In this document: piece after piece, positions 1 through 7,808 of the stretch
Position numbering within the stretch: the first letter of the stretch is position 1
Layout of the letters: every line of letters begins with the position of its first letter
Source: Streptomyces hawaiiensis
GTDB lineage: Bacteria > Actinomycetota > Actinomycetes > Streptomycetales > Streptomycetaceae
Assembly (NCBI RefSeq): GCF_004803895.1
Contig: NZ_CP021978.1
Location: 4,526,001 to 4,590,000, forward strand
Direction: 5' to 3'
Length of the DNA: 64,000 nucleotides
Translations under genes and position numbers: made by a program
The notes under the pieces: generated by a model
What the model saw: the letters and a program-made list of their open reading frames with translations, nothing else
Told to the model about the DNA's origin: nothing
The model's database searches: none

Positions 1-96
1 GCTCGGCGGTGCGTGTGCGTTCGAGCACGGCGACCTCGCAACTGGGGCGGCGACTACGGCGGCAATGTATTAAGCGTGTTCGACAATTCGGCTTAA
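1..96 (+). other. Left-edge open frame, unidentified
   Basis: An open frame on the + strand enters from the left edge and stops at TAA (94-96). Its last codons read roughly WGGDYGGNVLSVFDNSA and include a rare TTA leucine codon at 70-72. It could be the tail of a bldA-dependent gene or chance. No family is recognisable from so little sequence. Confidence 0.2.
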
Positions 97-111
97 CACT
101 CCGTTTAACCT
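70..111 (+). promoter_or_regulatory. Candidate promoter and dyad upstream of XRE regulator
   Basis: TTAAGC (70-75) and GCTTAA (91-96) form a perfect 6-bp inverted repeat around 15 bases, with a second GTGTT/AACAC dyad (76-80, 95-99) interleaved. A TANNNT -10 hexamer TAACCT follows at 106-111. The layout suits an operator overlapping a promoter for the downstream HTH regulator, possibly autoregulatory. No good -35 was found. Confidence 0.35.
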
Positions 112-156
112 AGGGGCTGCTCGCAGCGAACGGCAAGAGGCACAGGGGGAGTTGGC

Positions 157-1500
157 GTGGGGGAGCGTGACGATCCGGGGGTCATCGGCCGCCGGGTGCA
201 GCGGTTGCGTGTCGAACGGGGACTGACGCAGCGGCAGTTGGCGGAGCCCGTGTACACCCCCGCCTACATCTCCACGCTGGAGTCGGGCCGGGTGCGGCCC
301 TCCGACGACGCCCTGCGGCATCTCGCGGACCGGCTCGGTGTCGCCTTCGACGAGCTGGCCAGCGGGCACTCCGCCCGGCTCGTGACCGAGCTGCGGCTGC
401 GGCTGACCGAGGCGCAGCGGACCCTCGCCGTCGGCGAGACGGAGGCGGCGGCCGGGCAGTACGCCGAGCTGCTCGCCGAGGCCGAGACGCACGGCCTGGC
501 CCCCGAGCGGTCCGCCGCCCTGCTCGGGCTCGGCGAGTGCGCCCTGGAGACGGGCGAGCTCGTGGCGGGCCGGCAGTACTTCGAGCGGGCCGAGGAGTGT
601 CTGGCCGGCGCGCCGCTGCCCGCCCGGGTCCCGGCCCTGCGCGGCCGGGCCGTGGCGCACTACCTCGCCGGTGAGCTCCGGTACGCCGTCTACCTGCTGG
701 AGACCGCCCTCGACGAACTCAACCGCGGCGGCCTGCACGACCCCGACGCCCTGCTGCTGCTCTACGCCAGCGCCATCGGCCCGTACATGGACATGGGCGC
801 GCACGCCCGCGCCGCCCAGGCCGCCGAGTTCGCCCTGGCCCTCGCCCCGCAGTCCGGCGACCCCGCCCTGGTCGCCCGCATGCACCGGTCCGTCGCCCGC
901 ACCCTGGTCGCCGAGGGCCGTCTCGCCGAGGCCGACGCCTCCCTGGCCAAGGCCGCCGAGCTGTACCGGGGCCTGCAGATCCGCACCGAACTCGCCAACT
1001 GCCACTGGATGCGCGGCTACGTCTACGCCCAGGACGGACAGCTGGAACGCGCCGAGGAGGAGCTGCGCGAGGCCCTCGGCATGCTGTCGGCCAAGCGCGC
1101 CGCCCTCTACAGCAGCCAGGTCGCCGTCGAGCTGGCCGACGTGCTGCACCGGCGCGGCAGGTCCGACGAGGCGGCGGCCCTGCTGCACGACGTCCTCGGG
1201 CAGCTGTCCCCCGAGCGCGGCGCCGTCCACGCCGCCGCCGCGCACCGGCTGCTCGGCATCATCGCCGAGGACGCCCGCCGCACTGAGAACGCCGAGGAGC
1301 ACTACGTCCGCGCCCTGAGCCTGCTGGAGCGGGCCGGTGCCGCCGGTGACCTGGCCGACCTGTGCCGGCTGCTCGGGGACCTGCTGCGGCGGACGGGGCG
1401 GGTGGAGGCGGCCCTGGACGCCTACCGGACGGGCCTCGGGCACCGTACGGCCCCCGGCACCACCACCCTCGGGCCCGCGCCCGCGCAGCCTCCTCTGTGA
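157..1500 (+). CDS. XRE-family HTH regulator with TPR repeats
   Basis: A 447-residue cytoplasmic DNA-binding protein. An XRE/Cro-C1 helix-turn-helix occupies roughly residues 8-62 (RRVQRLRVERGLTQRQLAE, then the recognition-helix region YISTLESGRVRPS). The rest, to about residue 430, is helical and shows repeated A/L/E/Y-rich TPR-like units (for example around GETEAAAGQYAELLAEAE). This layout is common in Streptomyces regulators where the TPR part senses a peptide or protein partner. The GTG start has a purine-rich RBS (AGGGGGA) about 8 bases upstream. The next gene, a permease, lies 49 bp downstream on the same strand and might be co-transcribed. The ligand and targets cannot be inferred. Confidence 0.85.
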   Translation: MGERDDPGVIGRRVQRLRVERGLTQRQLAEPVYTPAYISTLESGRVRPSDDALRHLADRLGVAFDELASGHSARLVTELRLRLTEAQRTLAVGETEAAAGQYAELLAEAETHGLAPERSAALLGLGECALETGELVAGRQYFERAEECLAGAPLPARVPALRGRAVAHYLAGELRYAVYLLETALDELNRGGLHDPDALLLLYASAIGPYMDMGAHARAAQAAEFALALAPQSGDPALVARMHRSVARTLVAEGRLAEADASLAKAAELYRGLQIRTELANCHWMRGYVYAQDGQLERAEEELREALGMLSAKRAALYSSQVAVELADVLHRRGRSDEAAALLHDVLGQLSPERGAVHAAAAHRLLGIIAEDARRTENAEEHYVRALSLLERAGAAGDLADLCRLLGDLLRRTGRVEAALDAYRTGLGHRTAPGTTTLGPAPAQPPL

Positions 1501-1549
1501 GATGACAGGGCCCTCGCACAGCCGTGCGGGTTAGCCTCCCTCCCGGGAA

Positions 1550-2578
1550 GTGAACGACCGGGGCGGGCGCGTGGAGAACCAACGGACAGTGGCCGACGGC
1601 ATACGACTGGGCCTGCGGGCCCTGGTGTACGTCGTCCTGGGCGGCGCCGCGCTGCTCGCGATCGCGACGGTGGCGTCGGTGCTCGGGCCGATGCTGGCGC
1701 TCGACCTCTACACCCCGCCGGTCGCGGCCTGGTGGACGGTGTTCACCGCGATCACCGTCCAGGGCGTGCCGTTCCTGCTGCTGGGGACGGTCGTGTCGGC
1801 GGCGATCGGGGCGTTCGTGCCCGAGCGGGTGTTCCAGCGGGTGCTGCCCCGCCGTACGGTGCTCGCCGTGCCGGTCGCGGGGGCGGCGGGGGTCGTGCTG
1901 CCCGGCTGCGAGTGCGCGTCCGTGCCGGTGGCCGGGAGTCTGATGCGGCGGGGTGTCGCGCCGGCGGCCGCGCTCGCCTTCCTGCTGTCGGCGCCCGCGA
2001 TCAACCCGGTCGTCCTGGTGGCGACCTCGATCGCCTTCCCGGGGCAGCCGGAGATGGTCCTCGGCCGGCTGCTCGCCTCGCTCGGCACGGCCGTGGTGAT
2101 GGGCTGGCTGTGGGCGCGGTTCGGGCGGGAGGAGTGGCTGCGGCTGCCGAAACGGAGCGACGGGCGGACGACGGGTCGCGGTCCGCGCGCCTTCGTCCTC
2201 GGGCTTCAGCACGACTTCCTGCACGCGGGCGGGTTCCTCGTCCTCGGGGCGGCGGCCGCGGCGACGTTCGCCATCGTCGTGCCGCGGTCGCTGCTGGAGG
2301 TGTTCACCGGGTCGCCCTGGCTGTCGGTGCTGCTGCTCGCCGTGCTGGCGGTCGTGCTGTGCGTGTGCAGTGAGGCCGACGCGTTCGTGGCGGCGTCGCT
2401 GAGCGGCTTCTCCCCGACCGCGCGACTGGCGTTCATGGTGGTCGGGCCGATGGTCGACCTGAAGCTGATCGCGTTGCAGACGGGCACGTTCGGCAGGGCC
2501 TTCGCGGTGCGGTTCTCGGCGGCGACGTGGGTGGTGGCCGTGACGAGCAGCGTCCTGGTGGGGTGGTGGCTGCTGTGA
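1550..2578 (+). CDS. UPF0718 (DUF318/YraQ-type) permease
   Basis: A 342-residue integral membrane protein with about eight hydrophobic segments. The family signature is clear: a PGCECASVPVAGSLMRRG loop near residue 120 and a conserved SAPAINPVVL segment near residue 145, repeated in diverged form (CSEADAFVAASL, MVVGPMVDLKL) in the C-terminal half. Members are putative metal or small-solute exporters; the cysteine-bearing loops suit metal handling, but no substrate is proven. The gene overlaps the next by GTGA, so the two are probably translationally coupled. GTG 1550 follows a TAGCCT -10-like hexamer (1532-1537) by 12 bases; GTG 1571 is an alternative start. Confident family call, unknown substrate. 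Confidence 0.85.
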   Translation: MNDRGGRVENQRTVADGIRLGLRALVYVVLGGAALLAIATVASVLGPMLALDLYTPPVAAWWTVFTAITVQGVPFLLLGTVVSAAIGAFVPERVFQRVLPRRTVLAVPVAGAAGVVLPGCECASVPVAGSLMRRGVAPAAALAFLLSAPAINPVVLVATSIAFPGQPEMVLGRLLASLGTAVVMGWLWARFGREEWLRLPKRSDGRTTGRGPRAFVLGLQHDFLHAGGFLVLGAAAAATFAIVVPRSLLEVFTGSPWLSVLLLAVLAVVLCVCSEADAFVAASLSGFSPTARLAFMVVGPMVDLKLIALQTGTFGRAFAVRFSAATWVVAVTSSVLVGWWLL

Positions 2579-3306
2579 GGCGCTACGGACCGGCCGTGCT
2601 GCTCGCGCTCGTGGGCGCGGCGATCCTGCGGGTGTCGCTCTTCAGCGAGCTGTATCTGCGCTACGTACAGGCGGGACTGCGGCCGTACCTGGTGGTGTCC
2701 GGCGTGACGCTGGTGCTGCTGGCTGTGGCGGTGGCGGGGGTGACGGCAGGGGTGCGGGACGAGCACGAACACGGGGACGACGGCGACCACGGAGGGCACA
2801 GCCACGGCCCCGCCGGCCCCCGGGTCGCCTGGTTCCTCACGCTCCCCGCCCTCGCCCTCCTCCTGTTCCCGCCGCCCGCCCTCGGCTCCTACAGCGCGGA
2901 GCGCGAGGCGGCCCGGCGTGCCACCCAGGGCGTCGGCACCTTCCCGGCCCTGCCGTCCGGGAACCCGCTCGACCTCACCCTCGGAGAGTTCGGCTCCCGG
3001 GCGGTCTACGACAGCGGCCGCTCCCTGAAGGGCCGAACGCTCCGGCTCACCGGCTTCGTCACCCGTGGCGGCGACGGCACCTGGTACGTCACCCGGCTCC
3101 TCGTCTCCTGCTGCGCCGCCGACGCATCGGCCGCCAAGGCCGAGGTACGCGGTGCGCAGGCTCCGCCCGTCGACACATGGGTGACGGTCACCGGCACCTG
3201 GCAGCCCGAGGGGGAGCCGGGCTCGGACGCCGCCTGGCCACCCGTCATCGACGCCACCTCCGTACGGCGGGTGCCGCAGCCGGACAACCCGTACGAGAAG
3301 CGCTGA
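2575..3306 (+). CDS. TIGR03943-like permease-partner protein (DUF1980)
   Basis: A 243-residue protein with two N-terminal membrane segments (about residues 6-25 and 40-60), a His/Asp-rich stretch DEHEHGDDGDHGGHSHG near residue 65 that looks like a metal-binding loop, another membrane segment, and a C-terminal soluble OB-like domain (LTGFVTRGGDGTWYVTRLLVSCCAAD). Its pairing with a UPF0718 permease is the usual arrangement for TIGR03943 putative permease subunits. The GTG at 2575 overlaps the upstream TGA (2576-2578), which fixes the start; the frame is open further upstream but would lie inside the permease gene. The CC pair near residue 180 and the histidines suggest a metal substrate. This is inference. 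Confidence 0.82.
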   Translation: MRRYGPAVLLALVGAAILRVSLFSELYLRYVQAGLRPYLVVSGVTLVLLAVAVAGVTAGVRDEHEHGDDGDHGGHSHGPAGPRVAWFLTLPALALLLFPPPALGSYSAEREAARRATQGVGTFPALPSGNPLDLTLGEFGSRAVYDSGRSLKGRTLRLTGFVTRGGDGTWYVTRLLVSCCAADASAAKAEVRGAQAPPVDTWVTVTGTWQPEGEPGSDAAWPPVIDATSVRRVPQPDNPYEKR

Positions 3307-3621
3307 GGCCGAAACCCCACGGCGACGGTCCCGCCAGGGGTTTTGCCGCCCCGGCAACGGGTAGTCGGGGCACCATTCCGGGAGGGTCCGGAGGATCCGG
3401 GCGGGCAGGCCCGGCGGGTGGCCGTACCGGTGGTCCGCGGATGGACGCGCCCCGGCGGCCCGGCGGGTGGTGGCAACCGGTGCGCCGGTCACCGCACGGC
3501 CGGTCCGCCGACGCCCTCCCCGTGGTGGCGGCCGCAGACGGCTGGACGTTCTGCCCCCACCCACGGCCCGCCCCGGACACGGCAAGGGCGCAAGCCGCGG
3601 TGATCGAAGGAGGCGGTGGTC
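3307..3621. other. Intergenic gap, no gene seen
   Basis: A GC-rich, low-information stretch between the permease pair and the GAF-ANTAR gene. Short open frames on both strands lack ribosome sites and family resemblance. It presumably carries the promoter of the downstream gene, but no convincing -35/-10 pair was found. The only clear element is the AAGGAGG ribosome site at 3607-3613. Confidence 0.5.
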
Positions 3622-4407
3622 GTGCGGCCCAGGGACGATCCCCGAGGCGCCCCCGGTGGCGACCGGGGCCCCGGCCGCACCGGGGGCGGTGGCCCGGACC
3701 CGGACGGAGCCCGGGCCGCAGACGTGATCGCCAGGGGGGTGCGGGGCGCCGAGCCCGGAGAGGTGCCGGGGCGGCTGTGCGAGGTGGCGGTGGAACTGCT
3801 GCCGGTGATCGGCGCGAGCGTGTCGCTGCGCAGCGAGGGCATGCCCGTACAACTGAGTGCGAGCAGCGCGCAGGCCGCGCGCCTGGCGCACATCCAGGCG
3901 ACGCTGGGCGACGGCCCCTGCCAGAGCGCGCTGGAGGACGGCGCGCCGGTGCTCGCCTGCGACCTGACCAGGGGCCGGGACGCGGGACGCTGGCCGGTCT
4001 TCGCCCAGCAGGCGACGGAGGCCGGGGTACGGGCGGTGTACGCGGTGCCGCTGGGCAGCGGCACCGTGTGCGTGGGCACGCTCGACCTGTACCGCGACCG
4101 CCCGGGCGAGCTCACCGACCGCCAGCTGCACGTGGCCCGGATCGTGGCCGGTGTGATGACCGTGGCCCTGATGGCACTGCCGCACGGGGACGAGCCGGAG
4201 ACGCAGGACGGGGAGGACTGGCTGAGCGGGCTCGCCACCGACCACGACGAGGTCTACCAGGCCGTCGGCATGATCATGGCGCAGCTCGGCGTGGGCGCGG
4301 ACGACGCGCTGGCGCGGCTGCGGGCGGACGCCTTCGCCCGCGGGCGCACGGCCCTGGACGTGGCACGGGACGTGACCGCCCACCGCACACGTTTCGACCG
4401 GTACTGA
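3622..4407 (+). CDS. GAF and ANTAR domain regulator
   Basis: A 261-residue signalling protein. After a disordered G/P/R/D-rich stretch (about residues 1-33) comes a GAF sensor domain (about 40-185; LGDGPCQSALEDGAPVLACDL, WPVFAQQATEAGVRAVYAVPL). A C-terminal ANTAR RNA-binding domain (about 200-258) shows the usual VYQAVGMIMAQLGV and ALARLRADAFARGR helices. ANTAR proteins bind paired hairpins in nascent RNA and prevent termination, so this is a likely sensor-controlled antiterminator. GTG 3622 is chosen over GTG 3616 because AAGGAGG (3607-3613) lies 8 bases before it. The gene stands alone, tail-to-tail with the next. No cofactor ligand is evident. Confidence 0.88.
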   Translation: MRPRDDPRGAPGGDRGPGRTGGGGPDPDGARAADVIARGVRGAEPGEVPGRLCEVAVELLPVIGASVSLRSEGMPVQLSASSAQAARLAHIQATLGDGPCQSALEDGAPVLACDLTRGRDAGRWPVFAQQATEAGVRAVYAVPLGSGTVCVGTLDLYRDRPGELTDRQLHVARIVAGVMTVALMALPHGDEPETQDGEDWLSGLATDHDEVYQAVGMIMAQLGVGADDALARLRADAFARGRTALDVARDVTAHRTRFDRY

Positions 4408-4437
4408 CCGGTCCCGACTCCCGGGCCGGGGCGGGCG

Positions 4438-5229
4438 TCAGATCTGTGCCCTGCCCTGCTTCCTGATCTCGGACAGGCGCCGCGCCCCGAGTTCCACGGC
4501 CTGCTGGGTGACCTCCGCGTACACCTCGTCGAGGCCGGCGTTGGTGAGGGTGATCGTCTCCTCGCCGGCGCGGACGGCGGCGAGGTCCATGGTGAGGTAC
4601 GTCAGCTCCCCCTCCTCCGTCTCGCCGGCCAGCGTGACCCGCAGGGCCTGCCGGGCGTCCCCCACCGGCGGCAGCGGCAGGTCGCGGACCTCCACGCCCT
4701 GGATGCCGCCGCGGGTGGTCGCGGCCGTGAACTGGCCGCACCTGCCGGGCAGCGACCTCATCCAGTCCAGCGTGCGGTCCACGTCCGCCGGGGGATGGGC
4801 GGCGACCCGGTAGCGCAACTGGGCGTCGGTGTCGCCGTCGTCGAGCGCGGACGTCGCCTGCGGGCCCTTCGGGGCGCCGAAGGGCTCCTCCGTGTAGAGG
4901 GCGTCCAGCAGCCGCTGGCACTCCCGGTCCTCCGTGCTCGCCTTGAGCAGGCCGTCCCGCCAGGTCCGCGCGCCCCGGGTCGGACCCCACGGCTCCCCCA
5001 GGTCGGCCTCGGTGACCAGCGCCGCCCGGGCCTGCGCCTCGGTGAGGGCGGCGCCGGAACCGGCGGGCTGCTCGACGGCGGGTGACGCGCCGGAGGCGGA
5101 GGCGGACGCGGAGGCGGAGAACCACCGCGGCCGCGGCTCGTCCTGGACGGAACAGCCGGCCGTGGCCAGCAGGGCGGTCACGGACAGGGCGGAGGCGAGG
5201 AGGGCACGGGTGGCCGGGGGGCGGGTCAT
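4438..5229 (-). CDS. Secreted lipoprotein, unknown function
   Basis: A 263-residue lipoprotein. The signal peptide ends in a lipobox LLATAGC (Cys at about residue 25), so the mature protein should be anchored to the outer face of the membrane. A short S/A-rich linker (SASASASAS) follows. The body (about residues 60-263) has two cysteines (DRECQRLLDAL and LPGRCGQF) that may pair. It resembles the sensor-like lipoprotein domains common in actinomycetes, but no precise family is claimed. ATG 5229 is chosen because AGGAGG lies 7 bases upstream and the signal peptide starts there; the frame is open further upstream. Convergent with the GAF-ANTAR gene. Confidence 0.8.
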   Translation of the reverse strand: MTRPPATRALLASALSVTALLATAGCSVQDEPRPRWFSASASASASGASPAVEQPAGSGAALTEAQARAALVTEADLGEPWGPTRGARTWRDGLLKASTEDRECQRLLDALYTEEPFGAPKGPQATSALDDGDTDAQLRYRVAAHPPADVDRTLDWMRSLPGRCGQFTAATTRGGIQGVEVRDLPLPPVGDARQALRVTLAGETEEGELTYLTMDLAAVRAGEETITLTNAGLDEVYAEVTQQAVELGARRLSEIRKQGRAQI

Positions 5230-5419
5230 CGGGGTGCCTCCTGCGGGGGGCTCATGGAGGCGCCTGCGGGGCGGGGCGGCTCTCCAAGATCGGGTAAGTG
5301 CTCTTACGGCACCACCGCGACCGTCCGCCCACCAGCGATACGGGCCGTCCGGGTGAGCGGACCGGGACACCCGCCGCCACCTGCCGGAAAATCCGTCGCC
5401 CCGCCCCCGGCCCCCCTGT

Positions 5420-5425
5420 TACGGT
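5420..5425 (+). promoter_or_regulatory. Extended -10 element of candidate leaderless gene
   Basis: TACGGT preceded by TGT forms an extended -10 (TGN-TANNNT) ending 7 bases before the ATG at 5433. That is the spacing expected when transcription starts on the A of a leaderless start codon, a common arrangement in actinobacteria. No -35 is needed for an extended -10, and none is obvious. Confidence 0.45.
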
Positions 5426-5432
5426 CCCGCCC

Positions 5433-5495
5433 ATGCAGCGCGCCCAGTCGTACCCGTCCGCCACGACGACGCCGGAGAGTGTCCCGGCGCGCTGA
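5433..5495 (+). CDS. Candidate leaderless 20-residue peptide gene
   Basis: A 20-codon frame (MQRAQSYP to SVPAR) with 18 of the 19 codons after ATG ending in G or C. It has no ribosome site, but an extended -10 lies 7 bases before its ATG, and a perfect 14-bp hairpin begins 18 bases after its stop. Transcription from the ATG to the hairpin would give an RNA of about 112 nt. It could be a small peptide, a small RNA with an incidental frame, or a decayed leader. No downstream biosynthetic gene exists on this strand, so attenuation of a neighbour is unlikely. I do not recognise the peptide; the call rests on local signals only. Confidence 0.4.
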   Translation: MQRAQSYPSATTTPESVPAR

Positions 5496-5512
5496 CAGCT
5501 GACCCAGATGTC

Positions 5513-5544
5513 CGAAGCCCCGGGGCGAGTGCCCCGGGGCTTCG
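5513..5544 (+). terminator. Perfect 14-bp hairpin terminator
   Basis: Arms 5513-5526 and 5531-5544 pair perfectly (CGAAGCCCCGGGGC with its complement) around a GAGT loop. There is no T-tract, as is usual for Streptomyces. It closes the candidate micro-gene at 5433-5495 and could also act on the opposite strand downstream of the flavoprotein gene. Confidence 0.75.
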
Positions 5545-5580
5545 TCGCGTGGTGCTCGCCTCCCGACCGCGAGGAGTCAT

Positions 5581-5649
5581 GACGGACCGCCGACGGACCG
5601 CCGACGGGATCACTGACGGGATCACCGACGGACCGCCGACGGGATCACC
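5581..5649. repeat. Mosaic tandem repeat, pattern A-A-B-B-A-B
   Basis: Two related units alternate without gaps: A is GACGGACCGCC (11 bp; 5581, 5592, 5627) and B is GACGGGATCACY (12 bp; 5603, 5615, 5638). The array sits just past the stop of the pyridoxamine-oxidase-like gene, in no recognisable coding sequence. Such arrays usually expand by slippage. Confidence 0.8.
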
Positions 5650-5666
5650 GCGAGGTCGGGACGGGG

Positions 5667-6212
5667 TCAGAACGTCCACCGGGTGTGGCTGTAGACCCCG
5701 TTGTCCCGGCCGAAGCCGTACGCCGTGTCCGGGGCCACCGCGAGCACCACCGCGTCGCCGCTGCGGAACTCGTCCCCGAGGCCGTGGAAGGTGCCCTCGG
5801 GGGAGGTGATGTGCGGCCCGTACTTCGTCTCGAACGCCGTGATCACCTCCTCCAGCAGCGCACGGTCGCCGACCGGCTCGGCGGTGCCCTCGACCACGAC
5901 GTCGAACCCGTCGGTGAGGGAGTTCGCCCCGGTGGTCAGCGCGCAGTGCGCGTCGTGCGCGAGGTTCTTCGCCTTCTGTTCCCCGCGGCCGGTGGAGAAG
6001 TACAGCACCCCGTCGTGCCAGGCGGCGATGCAGGGCGTGACGTGCAACCGGCCGTCGGGCCGCACCGTGGACACCCAGAAGATCTCGGCGGCCTCCAACC
6101 GCCGCTCGGCGTCGGCCCATTCGGTGGCCGTCACCTCCGGGGCGCCCGGGCGGGGGGTGAGCGCGGAGCTGTAGCGGGCGTCGAGCTCGGTCGTCGGTCG
6201 CTGTGCGGGCAT
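5667..6212 (-). CDS. Pyridoxamine 5'-phosphate oxidase-family flavoprotein
   Basis: A 181-residue soluble protein of the split-barrel flavin-binding fold. The usual PPOX features are present: WVSTVRPDGRLHVTPC (about residues 47-62) and LYFSTGRGEQKAKNLAHD (about 70-88), then a C-terminal strand region with ALTTGANSLTDGFDVVVEGTAE. Members bind FMN, F420 or haem and reduce or oxidise small molecules; no substrate can be assigned here. ATG 6212 opens a typical N-terminal extension. It is transcribed alone, flanked by a tandem repeat at the 3' side and gene remnants upstream. The GYGFGRD-like tail near the C-terminus is normal for this subgroup. Confidence 0.85.
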   Translation of the reverse strand: MPAQRPTTELDARYSSALTPRPGAPEVTATEWADAERRLEAAEIFWVSTVRPDGRLHVTPCIAAWHDGVLYFSTGRGEQKAKNLAHDAHCALTTGANSLTDGFDVVVEGTAEPVGDRALLEEVITAFETKYGPHITSPEGTFHGLGDEFRSGDAVVLAVAPDTAYGFGRDNGVYSHTRWTF

Positions 6213-6303
6213 GGCGGGACTCCTTCGTCGTCTCCTCCCCGTAACGACCGGCCGCCGGGGCCGGAATCATCGCCGCGTCCGTTCGTGTGGTGGGCGGCGC
6301 CGG

Positions 6304-6383
6304 TCAGCGGGCCGTCCAGGGCCGGAGCTTGTCGGGGTCGAGCACGGCCCGGACGTGCTGGATCCGGTCGCCCGCGATGTCGC
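6304..6383 (-). pseudogene. C-terminal remnant of a sigma J-type ECF sigma factor
   Basis: About 25 codons ending in TGA (6304-6306) read GDRIQHVRAVLDPDKLRPW. This matches the end of the SnoaL-like C-terminal domain typical of ECF41/SigJ-type sigma factors. Nothing upstream on this strand continues the protein: the homology stops at about 6383, where a YceI fragment begins on the other strand. It is interpreted as the truncated end of a lost sigma gene. Confidence 0.6.
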
Positions 6384-6386
6384 CAG

Positions 6387-6723
6387 ACCCGCAACGCCAG
6401 ACGCGACGCCCAGCTGCGCAGCGGCGTCTTCCTGGCCGCGGACGCCCACCCGCTCCTCATCTTCACTTCGACCCGTGTGCGGCAGACCGGCGCGGACGGC
6501 TTCGAGGTCACCGGCGATCTGACCGTGCGCGGCGTGACGAGGCAGGTCACCGTGGACGTCGAACTGACCGACGCCGGCCACGGCCCTCAGAGCACCTTCC
6601 GGGCCGCCTTCAGGGGCTGGACGGCCCTCGACCGCGAGGACTGGGATGTCCAGTGGGGTCCGCGGCGTGGTCGGCCGGAAGGTGACGCTGGAGTTCGACG
6701 TCACGGCGATACGCCGGTCCTGA
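6387..6723 (+). pseudogene. YceI-family gene remnant, truncated and frameshifted
   Basis: The frame starting near 6387 reads TRNARRDAQLRSGVF, then TGDLTVRGVTRQVTVDVELT and FRGWTALDREDWDVQW, which is the second half of a YceI-family (polyisoprenoid-binding-like lipocalin) protein. After about 6660 the family C-terminus (GVVGRKVTLEFDVTAIRRS, stop TGA 6721-6723) continues in another frame, and the linker between the two parts is short, so a small deletion shifted the frame. The N-terminal half is missing: the sigma J remnant lies directly against it. No functional product is expected. Confidence 0.75.
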
Positions 6724-6813
6724 CGCGGGCAGGAGCCCGCAGCGGGCCGCCGCCCAGGCCGTAGGGTCGCTGCTGCGGAGCTTCCCGCTGTGCCTCTGGA
6801 AGGAGTCCTCGCC

Positions 6814-7788
6814 GTGACGGACGGTCAGCGCACCCCGGTGATCATCGACTGTGACACCGGCGTCGACGACGCCCTCGCCCTGCTGTTCGCCGTACGGCAC
6901 CCGGCGCTCGACGTGCGGGCGATCACCTGCGTGGCCGGGAACACGGACGTGGACGGTGTCGTCCGCAACACCCTGACCGTGCTGGAGCAGGCGGGCGCCC
7001 CGCACATCCCCGTCGCCCGGGGCGCCGAGCGGCCGCTGATCGAGGCGCCCCGCTCGGCGCGGCACGTGCACGGACACGACGGCATGGCGGACCTGGGCCT
7101 GCCGGAACCGGCGCGCGAGCCTGCCGACGTCGACGCGGTGACGCTGCTGCGGCGCGAGATCCTCGCCTCCCCGCGCCCGGTCACCCTCATCCCCACGGCC
7201 CCCCTCACCAACATCGCGCTGCTTTTGCGCACGCATCCGGAGGTGGTCCGCAACATCGAGCGGATCGTCTTCATGGGCGGCGCGGCGGCCGTCGGGAACG
7301 CCACGCCCGTCGCGGAGTTCAACGTCTGGCACGACCCGGAGGCGGCCGCGATCCTGCTCACCGCCGGGGTGCCGATCACGATGTACGGGCTGGACGTGTT
7401 CACGCGGGTCGTGGTCCCCGCGGCGGAGGTGCGCAGGCTGCGCGCGAGCGACGAGCCGGGGGCGCGGCTGGCCGGGGAACTGCTCGCCCACCGTCCGGCC
7501 CATCCGGACAGCCGCCCCGACGACCCCTCCGAGACGGCCGGCGGTCTCGGCGACGCGGGTGCGGTGTGCGCGGTCGTCGACCCGCAGGGCCTGACGACCC
7601 ACCGTCTCCCGGTGGACGTCTCCCTCGCGCCGGGACCCACGCGCGGCATGACGATCGTGGACCGCCGCCCCCGGCCCGGCGAGTCGGAACTCCACGAGGG
7701 CACGCGCGAACAGCCGCTGGTCGATGTGGCTCTGGACGTGGACGTGGAGCGCTACGTGAAGCTGTACCTGGCGACGGTCGAGGGGTGA
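6814..7788 (+). CDS. Nucleoside hydrolase (IunH family)
   Basis: A 324-residue enzyme that hydrolyses the N-glycosidic bond of ribonucleosides for salvage. The calcium-binding aspartate cluster is at the N-terminus (IIDCDTGVDDALALLFA, residues 10-26). Further signatures are the HGHDGMADL loop near residue 90 and the FMGGAAAVGNATPVAEFNVW block near 155, which carries the conserved Asn and Phe residues; the C-terminal Asp/His region is near 230. GTG 6814 has GGAAGGAG 8 bases upstream (6798-6805); the longer frame from 6790 would place that site inside the gene. The gene is monocistronic and faces a convergent surface-protein gene across a shared hairpin. Purine or pyrimidine preference is not assignable. 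Confidence 0.9.
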   Translation: MTDGQRTPVIIDCDTGVDDALALLFAVRHPALDVRAITCVAGNTDVDGVVRNTLTVLEQAGAPHIPVARGAERPLIEAPRSARHVHGHDGMADLGLPEPAREPADVDAVTLLRREILASPRPVTLIPTAPLTNIALLLRTHPEVVRNIERIVFMGGAAAVGNATPVAEFNVWHDPEAAAILLTAGVPITMYGLDVFTRVVVPAAEVRRLRASDEPGARLAGELLAHRPAHPDSRPDDPSETAGGLGDAGAVCAVVDPQGLTTHRLPVDVSLAPGPTRGMTIVDRRPRPGESELHEGTREQPLVDVALDVDVERYVKLYLATVEG

Positions 7789-7808
7789 TCGTCGCCGAGG
7801 CATGAGAA

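Noticed and set aside
2206..4383. 725-codon open frame on the minus strand opposite the permease partner and GAF-ANTAR genes
   Set aside because: High-GC antisense shadow: no ribosome site, no domain, Arg/His/Pro-rich composition, and clearly recognisable genes on the other strand.
5549..5809. Plus-strand frame through the A/B tandem repeat (MTDRRRTADGITDGITDG)
   Set aside because: Repeat-derived peptide, runs antisense into the flavoprotein gene, and has only 2 bases between its RBS-like sequence and ATG.
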